Assembly (NCBI GenBank): GCA_026826555.1 | Contig: JAKSZT010053769.1 | Location: forward strand, 7,005,193-7,069,192 | Direction of reading: 5' to 3' | From: Tolypeutes matacus | Taxonomy: Eukaryota; Chordata; Mammalia; Cingulata; Chlamyphoridae | DNA length: 64,000 bases | Shown here: positions 39,780-50,689 of the stretch, one piece after another | Layout of the letters: every line of letters starts with the position of its first letter | Numbering within the stretch: the stretch's first letter is position 1 | The notes under the pieces: generated by a model | The model's database searches: none | What the model saw: the letters and a program-made list of their open reading frames with translations, nothing else | Told to the model about the DNA's origin: nothing | Program-made: the position numbers and the translations under genes

Positions 39780-41090
39780 CCCACTTTTGGTTTTGTTTTT
39801 TTCTAGTGCTTTCCTTATTTTCAATTTCATTTAGTTCTGCTCTAATCTTTGTTATTTCCTTCTGTCTACTGCCTTTGGGGTTAGTTTGTTGCTCTAAATC
39901 CTCCACGTGTGCAGTTAGGTCTTTGATTTTAGCTCTTTCTTCTTTTTTAGTCTAGGCATTTATGGCTATGAATTTCTCTCTCAGCACAGCTTTTGTTCTA
40001 TCCCATAGGTTTTGATATGTTGTATTGTCATTTTCATTCAAGATAGTTACTGATTTCTTTTTCGATTTCCTCCTTGACCCACTGTTTGTCTAAGAGTGTG
40101 TTAACTTCCATATCTCTGTGCCTAATCTGGTTCTCTGCCCCTTATTGATTTCCAGCTTCAGTTCATTTTGGTCAGAGAAATTGCTTTGTATAATTTCAAT
40201 CTTTCTGAATTCATTGAGAGTTGTTATATGGCCTAGCATGTGGTCTATTCTGGAGAATGATCCATGTGCACCCAAGAAGAATGTATATCCCACTGTTTGG
40301 GGGTTTAATGTTCTGTATATGTCTATTAGATGCAGACCTTCTCATGTGTTATTCAGTGTCTTTCTTTCTTTATTGATTCTCTGTCTAGATGTTCTATCTA
40401 ATGGTGAAGATGGTGTATTAAAGTCCTCCACTATAATTGTAGAGGCATCTATTTCTCCACTTAGTTTTTCCCATGTTTGCCTCATGTATTTTGAGGCGCA
40501 CTGGTTAGCTGCATAAATGTTTATGATTGTTCTTTCTTCTTGATAGATTGTCAATTTTATTAATATATAGTGGCCTTCTTCATCTCTTATAATAGTTTTG
40601 CATTTAGTCTATTTTGTCCGATATTAGTATAGCTACTCCTGCCCTGTTTTGGTTATTGTTGGCATGTAAAATTGTTTTCTAACCATTCACTTTCAGCCTC
40701 CTTGCATCCATGGGTCTAATATGGGTTTCTTGTAGACAACAGATAGATGGGTCATATTGCCTTATCCATTCTGCCAATCTCTGTCTCTTGACTGGATACT
40801 TTAATTCATTAACATGCAATGCTATTACTGCCAAAGAATTATTTATATTAGCCACCTTTTTTAAAGGTTTATGCATGCCATGTGTTGTTTTTATTTCTCT
40901 TTTTATCTTTTTAGTTGTTCTTACACTCTCCTCCAACTCTCTCCTGTTTTTTCCCTTTTGACCTGCACAACTCCCTTTAGTATTTCTTGAAGGGCAGGTT
41001 CTTATTGACAAACTCTCTTAATTTCTGTTTATCTGTGAATATTTTGAACTCTCACTCATTTTTGAATGCCAGCTTTCCTGGATAGAGAAT

Positions 41091-41127
<37 letters not shown>
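39720..41127. repeat. First copy of 1.4 kb duplication (contig end)
   Basis: Matches 41528-42913 at a constant offset of 1809 with only four substitutions seen (40720, 40822, 40856, 40882). It ends in poly-T that belongs to the SINE fully present in the second copy. It looks like an assembly duplication around the 400-N gap and not a biological one. Confidence 0.85.
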
Positions 41128-41527
41128 NNNNNNNNNNNNNNNNNNNNNNNNNNNNNNNNNNNNNNNNNNNNNNNNNNNNNNNNNNNNNNNNNNNNNNNNN
41201 NNNNNNNNNNNNNNNNNNNNNNNNNNNNNNNNNNNNNNNNNNNNNNNNNNNNNNNNNNNNNNNNNNNNNNNNNNNNNNNNNNNNNNNNNNNNNNNNNNNN
41301 NNNNNNNNNNNNNNNNNNNNNNNNNNNNNNNNNNNNNNNNNNNNNNNNNNNNNNNNNNNNNNNNNNNNNNNNNNNNNNNNNNNNNNNNNNNNNNNNNNNN
41401 NNNNNNNNNNNNNNNNNNNNNNNNNNNNNNNNNNNNNNNNNNNNNNNNNNNNNNNNNNNNNNNNNNNNNNNNNNNNNNNNNNNNNNNNNNNNNNNNNNNN
41501 NNNNNNNNNNNNNNNNNNNNNNNNNNN
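41128..41527. other. Assembly gap, 400 N
   Basis: Run of N between poly-T and (TA)n contig ends. Frames drawn across it are meaningless. Confidence 1.
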
Positions 41528-42913
41528 ATATATATATATATATATATATTTGGAATACATAATTACATCAAATTGCCCAATGGCTACACCCACTTTTGGT
41601 TTTGTTTTTTTCTAGTGCTTTCCTTATTTTCAATTTCATTTAGTTCTGCTCTAATCTTTGTTATTTCCTTCTGTCTACTGCCTTTGGGGTTAGTTTGTTG
41701 CTCTAAATCCTCCACGTGTGCAGTTAGGTCTTTGATTTTAGCTCTTTCTTCTTTTTTAGTCTAGGCATTTATGGCTATGAATTTCTCTCTCAGCACAGCT
41801 TTTGTTCTATCCCATAGGTTTTGATATGTTGTATTGTCATTTTCATTCAAGATAGTTACTGATTTCTTTTTCGATTTCCTCCTTGACCCACTGTTTGTCT
41901 AAGAGTGTGTTAACTTCCATATCTCTGTGCCTAATCTGGTTCTCTGCCCCTTATTGATTTCCAGCTTCAGTTCATTTTGGTCAGAGAAATTGCTTTGTAT
42001 AATTTCAATCTTTCTGAATTCATTGAGAGTTGTTATATGGCCTAGCATGTGGTCTATTCTGGAGAATGATCCATGTGCACCCAAGAAGAATGTATATCCC
42101 ACTGTTTGGGGGTTTAATGTTCTGTATATGTCTATTAGATGCAGACCTTCTCATGTGTTATTCAGTGTCTTTCTTTCTTTATTGATTCTCTGTCTAGATG
42201 TTCTATCTAATGGTGAAGATGGTGTATTAAAGTCCTCCACTATAATTGTAGAGGCATCTATTTCTCCACTTAGTTTTTCCCATGTTTGCCTCATGTATTT
42301 TGAGGCGCACTGGTTAGCTGCATAAATGTTTATGATTGTTCTTTCTTCTTGATAGATTGTCAATTTTATTAATATATAGTGGCCTTCTTCATCTCTTATA
42401 ATAGTTTTGCATTTAGTCTATTTTGTCCGATATTAGTATAGCTACTCCTGCCCTGTTTTGGTTATTGTTGGCATGTAAAATTGTTTTCTAACCATTCACT
42501 TTCAGCCTCCTTGCATCCATGGGTCTAAGATGGGTTTCTTGTAGACAACAGATAGATGGGTCATATTGCCTTATCCATTCTGCCAATCTCTGTCTCTTGA
42601 CTGGATACTTTAATTCATTAACATGCAATGTTATTACTGCCAAAGAATTATTTATATTAGCCACATTTTTTAAAGGTTTATGCATGCCATATGTTGTTTT
42701 TATTTCTCTTTTTATCTTTTTAGTTGTTCTTACACTCTCCTCCAACTCTCTCCTGTTTTTTCCCTTTTGACCTGCACAACTCCCTTTAGTATTTCTTGAA
42801 GGGCAGGTTCTTATTGACAAACTCTCTTAATTTCTGTTTATCTGTGAATATTTTGAACTCTCACTCATTTTTGAATGCCAGCTTTCCTGGATAGAGAATT
42901 CTTTTTTTTTTTT
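41528..42913. repeat. Second copy of 1.4 kb duplication (contig start)
   Basis: Begins in the (TA)n array of the LTR and continues through L1 ORF2 and ORF1 to the SINE. This copy is the one joined to the right-hand L1 sequence. Confidence 0.85.
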
Positions 42914-43750
42914 CTTTTTTTACCAGGAGGTACCGGGGATCGAACCCCGGTCTCTCCATATGGTAGACGGACGCCGAACCTCTTGAGCCACATCCGTTTC
43001 CCACCCGGATAGAGAATTCTTGGCTGGAAGATTTTTCTTTTAGCACCTTAACTATGTCATACCACTGCCTTCTTACCTCCATGTTTATAGATGAGAAATC
43101 GGCACTTAATCTTATCGAGCTTCCCTTGTATGTGATAGATCTCTATTCTCTTGCTGCTTTCAGTATTCTCTCTTTGTCTTGAGAATTGGAAAATTTGACA
43201 AGCATATGTCTTGGGGTAGGCCTGTTAGGATTTATACTGTTTGGGGTGTGCTTCCTGGACATGTACATCCATGTCCCACAACAGGGTTGGGAAATTTTCA
43301 GCCATTATTTCCTCCAACACACCTTCTGTCCCCTTTCCCTTTTCCTTCTGGAATGCCTATAATGCATATGTTTGTGCATTTTGTGTTTTCATTCAAAACC
43401 CTAAGTCCCTGCTGGATTTTTTCTATCTTTTTATCCATATGGTCTACTATCTGATTTCAGCTGTATTGTCTTCCACATCACTGATTTCTTTCTCTGCCTG
43501 TTCAAATCTGCTGTTATGTGCTTCCAGTGTATTTTTTATTTTTTGCATTGTGCAGTTCATCACCATTATATCCATTAACTTTCATGTATGTTCTCCCAGT
43601 GACAATTTCTTTTTTCAGTATGTTCTTCCAGTGACTTCATAATATTCTTAATCTCTTCCTTCACCTCATTAAGTTGATTCATGATATTTGTTTGGACATC
43701 TGATTAGTCACTCCATATTCTGCATCTCCTCCTGTTTTTTAGTTTGTTCA
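42720..43750 (-). pseudogene. L1 ORF1 (RNA-binding p40) relic
   Basis: Minus-strand reading recovers pieces of the L1 ORF1 protein, the trimeric RNA-binding chaperone of LINE-1. Near 43180-43240 there is PRHMLVKFSNSQDKERIL, which matches the RRM/CTD region. From 43082 the frame MEVRRQWYDIVKVLKEKSSS continues, then ILYPGKLAFKNE at about 42860-42895. A DAS-type SINE at 42904-43006 with a 15-base target duplication breaks this last motif, and other frameshifts occur upstream. The N-terminal coiled coil is not readable as a single frame. Boundaries are approximate. The C-terminal end of ORF1 also occurs in the duplicated contig end near 41.0 kb. Confidence 0.75.
42904..43006 (-). mobile_element. 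DAS SINE (single monomer) inside L1 ORF1
   Basis: About 100 bp, reverse orientation, with a short poly-T and an intact B-box complement GGGATCGAACCCC. The target duplication GGATAGAGAATTCTT is at 42889-42903 and 43007-43021. It interrupts the C-terminal ORF1 motif of the full-length L1, so it is younger than that L1. Confidence 0.9.
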
Positions 43751-43974
43751 TTGGCCTGGGCCATGTCTTCCTGTTTCTTAGTATGTCTTGTAATTTTTTG
43801 TTGGTGTCTAGGTATCTGTTTATCTTGATGGATTTATTCAGTTGATTAGCTTCTCTTTCTACTCTAGGGTTTTATTTTGTTGTCGTTTTGTGTAGTTGGG
43901 TTTCACTTTGGCATTTTGTTCCTCTTATTCTATTTCCTTGCTGTTGTCTATGTTTCCTTGAATAAAAAATTCGG

Positions 43975-44460
43975 ACTAGAGAAAAGGAAAGATAAGAAGA
44001 GAAAAAGCATAATAGTAAAAGGTAGAAGAGGAACTGTACAACCTAGGAAAATGAATACTTAAAACAAATAAGATGTACAGAGGAATAAGGATGAAAGCGG
44101 AATAGAAACAACTAAATGAAAAACAAAATAGAGAAAAATATATAGGATGAATTAAAAGGCTGGAATAATGAGAAGAGAGGATAAGAAAAAAGAAAGTAAA
44201 AGAAAGAAAGAAAGAAAAAGAAAACAGTGAAAAAGAGAAAATAAAAACAAGAAAAATTGAAGACCAAACAAAAAGAGGTGGAATGACAGAAAAACAGAAA
44301 ACAGAATATAGAAAAATGAAGGAAAGAAATTGCATAGGTAGGAAAAATTGGTAAAAGGAAAAAAAAGGGAAAGAAAAAGGGGGAAAACACAACAAACAAG
44401 AAACAAGACAGCAGCAACTAATTTTTAAAAAAAGGAGAAAGAAAAAAACAAAAACAAGGA
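43975..44460 (+). repeat. Purine-rich strand-asymmetric tract
   Basis: Nearly 490 bases dominated by A and G on the plus strand, including GAAAGAAAGAAAGAAA near 44203. It lies between L1 ORF1 and the L1 5' UTR, so it is a polypyrimidine stretch in the element's sense. Confidence 0.8.
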
Positions 44461-44696
44461 AAAACAGTCTTCCCTCTTAGGCCCCTAAGGAGGTTCTCAG
44501 GCTGCTGGTGTTCATCAATCACTCTACAGCCTGTCCTCTGCAGGTTTTGAACAGGGTTTTAGTGAGTAAAATGAGGGGAAATAAAGGAAACTGTTTTTAA
44601 AAAAGAGATCCAAGAAAAATTAATAGAAAAAGAATGTCTATATGTTCCCCATAATAAAGTATCAGCTGGATGCCTGATTACCTGGTATATCACTTC

Positions 44697-44776
44697 TCTA
44701 AGAGCTGGGAATTGAACCAGGAACCTTGTATATGCAAGGCGGGAATTCCTCCAGTAAGCTAAACTGTCCCCTTAGG
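44697..44776 (-). mobile_element. tRNA-Ala-like relic in L1 5' UTR
   Basis: Read on the minus strand: GGGGACAGTTTAGCTTACTG, a TGC anticodon-position triplet, and B box GGTTCAATTCC. It is tRNA-Ala-like with a decayed acceptor stem and no visible A-tail. It could be a SINE monomer or part of the L1 5' UTR. Confidence 0.55.
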
Positions 44777-45289
44777 TTAGTACCCCCTTACCCTCAGGCA
44801 GGTTAGATTCCTAGCAGTTCGCCAGTGTCCCGCTGATTAGGCACCTGTCTGTCCCTGCCCCCTCTCTAATTCCTCTTTACCTGGGTGGCTATGCATGACA
44901 GCCTGCCTGAGATTCCCCCCTCCCTTCTCCCTGTCAGGTCAGGTCCCTTCTGAGATTCAAAGGGGACTCAGCTGGCCAAACACACCACAAAGAACCTCTC
45001 TTCACCCTCCCAGACCCTCTTCCTCCCAGGAATTGCCCCTTCACACTGTTTGGAGCAGCAAGCCAGGGGCTCCACCTAGGCTATTAGCCCTGAGGGTAGG
45101 GTATAAGTGCCACTTCCAGGCACAGGGGCAACTCATGGTTTTCCTTTGGCTTCTTTATCTTTCCAGTACCCTCCTAGATGACTCAGAGCACCTTCCTGTT
45201 CAATATCTATCCAAAGCAGCTCCTTCAGATGGGTCTATGTCCTTTCTCCACTCCTTTGTTGTGAGAGGGTCAGACTCTGCCTACCTACC

Positions 45290-45303
45290 TCAGCGCCATT
45301 TTC
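45290..45303 (-). promoter_or_regulatory. YY1-like site at the L1 5' end
   Basis: Minus-strand AAAATGGCGCTG lies within about 15 bases of the L1 5' end. In other mammalian L1s a YY1 site near +12 positions transcription start. Function here is inferred. Confidence 0.45.
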
Positions 45304-46727
45304 CTGGAACTTAGTATTTGCCCTTTTGTGTTTGGTTTATTTCTCTTACCATGATGTCTTCAAGGTTCATCTTTATTATAACATGTATCAGACCTTCATT
45401 CTTTTTTTCTTGCAGCTGAATTATTTTCTAATGTATGTATATTCCATATTCTGTTAATCCATTCATCTGTTAATGGAAACTTGGGTAGCTTTCACCTTTT
45501 GGCTATTGTGAATAATGCTGCTATGAATGTTGGTATACAAATAGCTGTTTGAGTCCCTGCTTTCAATCCTTCGCATAGTGTATCTAGAATTGTGATTGCC
45601 AAGTCATATGGTAATTTCATATATTACATTCTGAGGATTACCAAACTGTTTTCCAGAGGCTGCACCATTTGACACTCCCACCAAAAATTATGAGGGCTCC
45701 TATTTCTCTGCATCTTTGCCAACACTTGTTATTTTCTGTTTTATTTTTTAAGTAATAGCCATTCCAGTGGGCGTAAAGTGGTATTTCACTGTGGTTTTGT
45801 TTTACATCCCTTAATTTTTAATGATGCTGAGCATCTTTTTATGTGCTTATTGGTCTTTGGATATCTTCTTTGGAGAAATGTGCATTCAAGTCCTTTGCCC
45901 ATTTGTAAAGTGGGTTGTTTGCCTTTTTGTTGGGTTGTAGTCTTTATATATTCTGCATATTAAAGCTCTATCAGATATATAGTTCCCAAATATTTTCTCT
46001 CATTTTTGTAGGTTGTCTTTCCACTTTCTTGATAATGTCTGATGCTCAAGTACTTTGGGTGTAAAGTGTAAGACTCCATTGCCTAATGCAAGGTCTTGAA
46101 GATATTTCCATTTCTGCCTATGACTTTTATAGTTTTAGCTCTTATATTTAGGTCATTGATAAATTTTGAGTTAATATTTGTATATGGTGTGAGGCAGGAA
46201 ATCTACTTTCATCCCTTTGTATGTGGATACCATTTTCCCAGCACCATTTGTTGAAGAGACTATTTTTTTTCCATTGAGTGGACTTGGCACCCTTGTCAAA
46301 AATCAATTGGTCATAGATGGTGATGGTTTATCTCTACCTCAATTCTATTCCATTGGTCTATATGTTTGTCCTTGTGCCAGTACCACACTTTTGATTATTG
46401 TAGCTTTATAACAACTTTTGAAATGGGGAAGTGAGTCCTCAAACTTTGGTCTTCATTTTCAATATGATTTTGGCTATTCAAGGCCCCTGCCTTTCCATAT
46501 GAAATTGATGATTGGCTTTTCTATTTCTGCAAAGAAGGCTGTCGAAATTTTTATTGTGATTGCACTGAATCTGTAAATTATTTTAGATAGAACTGATATC
46601 TTAACCATATTAAGACTTCCAATCCATGAAGTATTCTTGAATTTTTTTCAGTAATTATTTCCAGTTTTCCATGTACAAGTAATTTACATCCTTGGTTAAA
46701 GTTATTCCTGGATAGTCTCTTAGTTGT

Positions 46728-47168
46728 TGTTTTAGGTTCCTAGGCAGTTTAAAGCAAATACCATGAGATGGTTCAGCTTGAACAACAGGAATTTATTAGC
46801 TTATAGTTTTTAGTCTAAAAAAATGTCCAAATCAAGACATCAATGCTTTTTTCCCAAAGACCAGTTGCCAGCGATTCTTGACTCCTCTGTCACATGGCAA
46901 AGCACATGGTAATGTGTGCTGGTCACTTCCTTTTCTTCCTGGTTTCAATGATTTCAGTTTCTTGCTTCTGTGGCTTCTCTTTCCTTTCTGTATTCATTCC
47001 ATTTATAAAGACTCCAGTAATAGGAATAAATCCCATCCTGAATGAGGCGGGTCACACCTTAACTGAATAGCCTCATCAAAAGATCCTACTTACAATGGGT
47101 TTACATCTACAAGGATTAGATTTAAGAACATGTTTTTCTGGGGGTACATACAGCTTCAAACCACCACA
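46728..47168 (-). mobile_element. MaLR-like solo LTR, minus strand
   Basis: Inverted homologue of 4613-5062 with TG...CA ends, flanked by GTTGT (46723-46727) and GTTGC (47169-47173), a probable 5-base target duplication. It splits an old antisense L1 exactly, giving a clean insertion. Confidence 0.7.
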
Positions 47169-47440
47169 GTTGCTATTGTAAATTTATTTTTCTTCTTCCT
47201 TGAATTTTTCATTCATAAACACCATGTTTGGGTGTTGATCTTGCACCTCAACATTTTGCTGAATTTACTTATGAGCTCTAGTAGTTTTCTTATTGATTCT
47301 TCAGGATTTTCCATATATAAGATCCACCTTTTACTGTTGAGTACGATATTAGCAGTGGGGTTTCATAAAGGCCCTCTACCATGTTGAGGAAGTTCCGTTC
47401 CATTCCTAGTTTCTTATTGTTTCCATCAAGAAAGGGTCCT

Positions 47441-48596
47441 GGGCTTATGGATTAATACCAAGCACCAACCAGCAATGCATTTTTAAAAAGAACTGGACCA
47501 AAAGAGGGAAACATTAAATACAAAAGTTTTTACAGCAAAGAGATTTCAAAGTGAGTCAGGAGGTCATTCCAGAAGTTTCACTTATGCTTGTCTCAGGCAG
47601 CTCACTGCCACAGTAAACAAAGCCTCAAACAGAGGTGCTCCCAAAGGCTCTAAAGGCATCTGGGCACTACAGACAAAGCACACACCACCAAAACTCGACA
47701 CCCCGTCAGTGGGCCTTACCTTGTAATAAATGATAACCTATTTTCCCAAAGTAACAGACTCATTTATAATTTCCCTACATGATTCTTCTACCCATTTGAA
47801 CCTATAATTAGCACTATACTCGTTAAATATATGTCCCAGAGACTTAACTCTTTGGTCTGTTCATATACGTTGAGCCCTGAATCTTAGCAGAGTTGCAGCC
47901 AGCACCTACTTTCCAGTTCATCGGACTTGTCCTGGACAACAAACAAAGTGATGATGGACAACCCCCATCCCAAAAAGCAGAGTATCTACAAACACAAGTA
48001 AATCAGTTCCTTCCATCTGCCCCATAAGATCTTAGCCCCCTCTCATTCTGAAACAAGAACAGGAATCACCACCCCCAAATGCTCAAGACTGACGAATGAA
48101 CAAACATGAGGGAATACAACCATGGATCAAATCAGACGTATAATTATTGTAGTAACGGAAGAACTTGTAACATTGATATAAAGATAGTGGTTACCAGAGG
48201 TTCTGAAGGGAGGGGGAGGGAAGAATAGGTAAAACATAGGGCACTTTTAGGGCATTGGAATTGTTCTGAATGCTATTGCAATGATGGATGCAGGCCATTT
48301 TACATTTTGTCAAAAACTATAAAATTGTGTGGTACAAAGTGCAAACCATGATTAGATCATGGTTAAGTAATAATGCTTCAATAACTGTTCATCAATTTTA
48401 ACAAATGTACCATACTAATGTAAATATAATTAATAGGGAAAAATGTGAGAGGGGGAGAGGGTGGGATATATGGGAATTCCTTACATTTTGAAGTAACTTT
48501 TCTGTAGTATAAAACATCTTTAAAAATAAAGTTTAAGAAAAAGATAATATTAAGAACTATATGCCAATAAACTCAACAACTGGATTAAAAAAAAAA
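47441..48596 (+). mobile_element. L1 3' UTR (long form), plus strand
   Basis: This is the same 3' UTR family as at 16.6 and 33.6 kb but in the opposite orientation, ending in an A-rich tail near 48585-48596. Shared landmarks include the region around GTCAGTGGGCCTTACC and the block GATGATGGACAACCCC. It splits an old antisense L1, whose ORF2-derived sequence stops near 47440 and resumes at 48597. It is 5'-truncated. Confidence 0.7.
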
Positions 48597-48850
48597 AGCA
48601 TGCTGGGTTTTGTCAGATGTCATTTTTAGTCACTTGTGATGTTTTTAGTTTTTTTTCCTTTCATTCTATTAATGTGGTGTATCACATTGATTGATTTTCT
48701 TAAGCTGAACCACTCCTGTATTCCTGGGATTAATCCCATTTGATTATGGTATAAAATCTGTTTAACCCTCTTAATGTGCTATTGCATTCAATTTGCTAGT
48801 ATTTTGTTGAGGATTTTTGCATCTAAATATTCATCATTAAGATGAAATAA

Positions 48851-49190
48851 ATTATCCACACATTAAAATTCTGAAATCATTAAAAATAAGATCTCTATAT
48901 AATATATTCACATGGAAAGATGTCTAAGATATATCAAATGAAAGTAGGAACAAAGAGTTTAAGTAGTTTGACTTCATTTATATTTTAAAATACTTTGAAA
49001 TTCATTTTTTAAAAAGCCTCTAAAACTATACCCAGATCTGACAATAGTGGTTATTTCTGGGAAGGAGAACTGTCAAATTGGTGTGGTGGAACAAAGGGGA
49101 GGGAGGGAGAAAAATTACTGAGATGGTGGGGAGTTGTATAAACTTTTGCTACTGGAATACTTCTTTAACAAACATTAATTTTCTAACACA
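48851..49190 (+). mobile_element. Old L1 3' end, plus strand
   Basis: CACATGGAAAGATGTCTAAG and the following ATATATCAAATGAAAG resemble the 3' region of very old L1 elements (L1ME-like). It is degraded. Confidence 0.45.
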
Positions 49191-50683
49191 AAATGTCTTC
49201 TTTATGCAGGAAAATGTCCAAAGATGATTCATGCGGTGGATGTACTTCAAGAAATTTAAGGAGATTCAACTTCTACCATTTGTAAGTATTTCATCTAAGT
49301 TATCTCTGACACAGTGATGGGATAAATAAATACTTAAAAAAATCTATCATGTATAGGCAAAGCCCTGAATGCATTTAGTGAAATGGGTAAAAACGTTAAG
49401 AATATCATACTTCTTACCCTTATTTCTGTACCTCAGAGGCACAAAGGTAAGCCTTTTGAGAGCAGAAACCATTCTAATCACCTGCATATTCCAATGATTA
49501 AAAGATGGTGAATGGCAGGAATTAGAGAAAAGGTAAAGGGTTCTTCCAGTTTAGAGGGATATAATTAGCAAATTCTGAGATAAACAAAACCTATGCTAGT
49601 GTAGCATGTGACAGATGTTTTTAAGGAATTTGAAGGACAACATCATCAGTTTCTTCATATCAGAAAAATGCAGCAAAGTCACTATATTCTAGGCAATAAA
49701 AATGGCCACATCTAACTTTTCAAACCTACTGATATTATGAAAAAGAACAAACAAACCCAGGTTCAAGTTTAATATGGTGCTCCCATTTTTCTTCAAATAT
49801 GCAAATTATTTTAAAATAAAACATGATTAGTAGTAGCCACAACTAAAGCTACATAAATATAATGTGGGAAACTGCTTATTTTGATAAGTCACAATATATA
49901 TTTTCATGAAGAACTTCTTGGTGTGTGTGTTTGGGGGAGGGAGATTTAGAATTATTTCACTCTCTAAAATTGAATTTTCTAGATTAAGACACATATGATT
50001 ATAATTATGCATTCAAATTTATATTTTGAAGGAAGCACTTATTAAACATTTTCTGCATATGCCACTATACTAAGTCCTGAGAATATAGCATAGTTTGTTT
50101 TAAACCTTTTTGACTCATCCTTCCTTCAAACCAGAATTGTCCAAAGAGAACTATGTGATTCTAGTTTTAAAGCATTAAACTTTCTAGTAGAAAAACAAAT
50201 GGAAAAAATGGTGAAATTAACTTTAATATTTTATTTAATCTACTATAACAAAGATACTATGATTTCAACAACATAGAATTAAGTTTACATTCTTTTTTCA
50301 TACATCTTCAAAATCTATTGTGCATTTTACATTAAGACATCTCAATTTAGACTAGCCATATTTCAAGGGCTCACAGCCACATTATCTAAACTGTCTGGAA
50401 AGACACTGGCCTACACCTTTCCACTGTCTGATACATCTACTCGAAGACAGAGTATGACTGTTTGCCATCCTCCAAAGTCTATATCCTATCATAGATTTAT
50501 ATCTAGGTATACAACTAGCAGAATTTATTATATAAAGCCATGTGAGGCCAGGACTGTTTGCTACTAGAGAAACAGCAACAATATGGCTGACATCAGGAGT
50601 TAATTCAACCATTCATCTATCTTCAGATAAAACAATTAACAGTAAGTGGACAATCTTCTATTTCTTCATAACAATTTCTTATT
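49191..50683. other. Non-coding downstream of POLR1F
   Basis: Unique AT-rich DNA with a short L2/MIR-like piece near 50030-50090. It may include POLR1F 3' flank. No gene seen. Confidence 0.5.
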
Positions 50684-50689
50684 TTTATT
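50684..50689 (-). terminator. Candidate poly(A) signal for POLR1F
   Basis: A minus-strand AATAAA lies about 800 bases downstream of the POLR1F stop. A T-rich stretch follows it on the minus strand. Other AATAAA or ATTAAA words occur near 51181, 50524 and 50230, so which is used cannot be decided from sequence. The 3' UTR would cover roughly 50.6-51.49 kb. Confidence 0.25.

Larger units (their letters stand above)
36621..42660 (-). pseudogene. L1 ORF2 (endonuclease-reverse transcriptase) relic
   Basis: Minus-strand fragments of L1 ORF2p, the target-primed reverse transcription enzyme, appear in order. The endonuclease start is NSLAVITLHVNELKYPVKRQ, with QETH near 42500-42660. Next come the VEDFNTP-type and SRIDHMLGH motifs in 41899-42363. 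The reverse transcriptase region covers 39075-38842 (MEGYITTDPTEIKHIMRGYF to NKSPG) and 38153-37935. A C-terminal block lies at 37049-36621. The catalytic FADD site near 38154-38162 reads F-T-D-M, so one aspartate codon is missing. The endonuclease part is present twice (39.78-41.1 kb and 41.59-42.9 kb) because of a probable assembly error. An LTR at 39157-39779 separates the endonuclease and RT parts. Multiple frameshifts make it non-functional. Confidence 0.85.
35438..45314 (-). mobile_element. Full-length L1 (LINE-1), minus strand, inactive
   Basis: This is a non-LTR retrotransposon read right to left. The 5' end lies near 45310 and starts with a YY1-like AAAATGGCGCTG. A moderately GC-rich 5' UTR follows (about 44480-45310), then a polypyrimidine stretch in the element's sense, ORF1 (about 42.7-43.75 kb), ORF2 (about 36.6-42.7 kb), and a short 3' UTR ending in a (TAAA)n tail seen as (TTTA)n at 35440-35466. 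It is interrupted by a SINE at 42904-43006 and an LTR at 39157-39779. A 400-N gap with an apparent assembly duplication inflates its length by 1809 bases. Frames are broken in many places, so it is dead. The older L1 around it is split by this insertion. Confidence 0.88.
45315..48850 (-). mobile_element. Old L1 (right half), split by LTR and L1 3' UTR
   Basis: This is the continuation of the L1 at 33335-33632: TTTGCCCTTTTGTGTTTGG, then ORF2 C-terminal and RT region in antisense. It is interrupted by an LTR at 46728-47168 and an L1 3' UTR at 47441-48596, then resumes at 48597-48850 (ATTGATTGATTTTCTTAAGC). Plus-strand frames in it are shadows. Confidence 0.75.

Noticed and set aside
40118..40516. 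132-codon plus-strand frame, repeated at 41927-42325
   Set aside because: Shadow of L1 ORF2 on the other strand, present twice only because of the assembly duplication.
41018..41764. Long frames on both strands (191 and 232 codons)
   Set aside because: They consist largely of N bases and of poly-T and (TA)n ends, so they are artefacts of the gap.
43976..44417. Three overlapping minus-strand frames rich in Phe, Ser and Leu
   Set aside because: Translation of the polypyrimidine tract. Low complexity, inside L1 leader.
44895..45314. 139-codon plus-strand frame
   Set aside because: Antisense of the L1 5' UTR. No domain.
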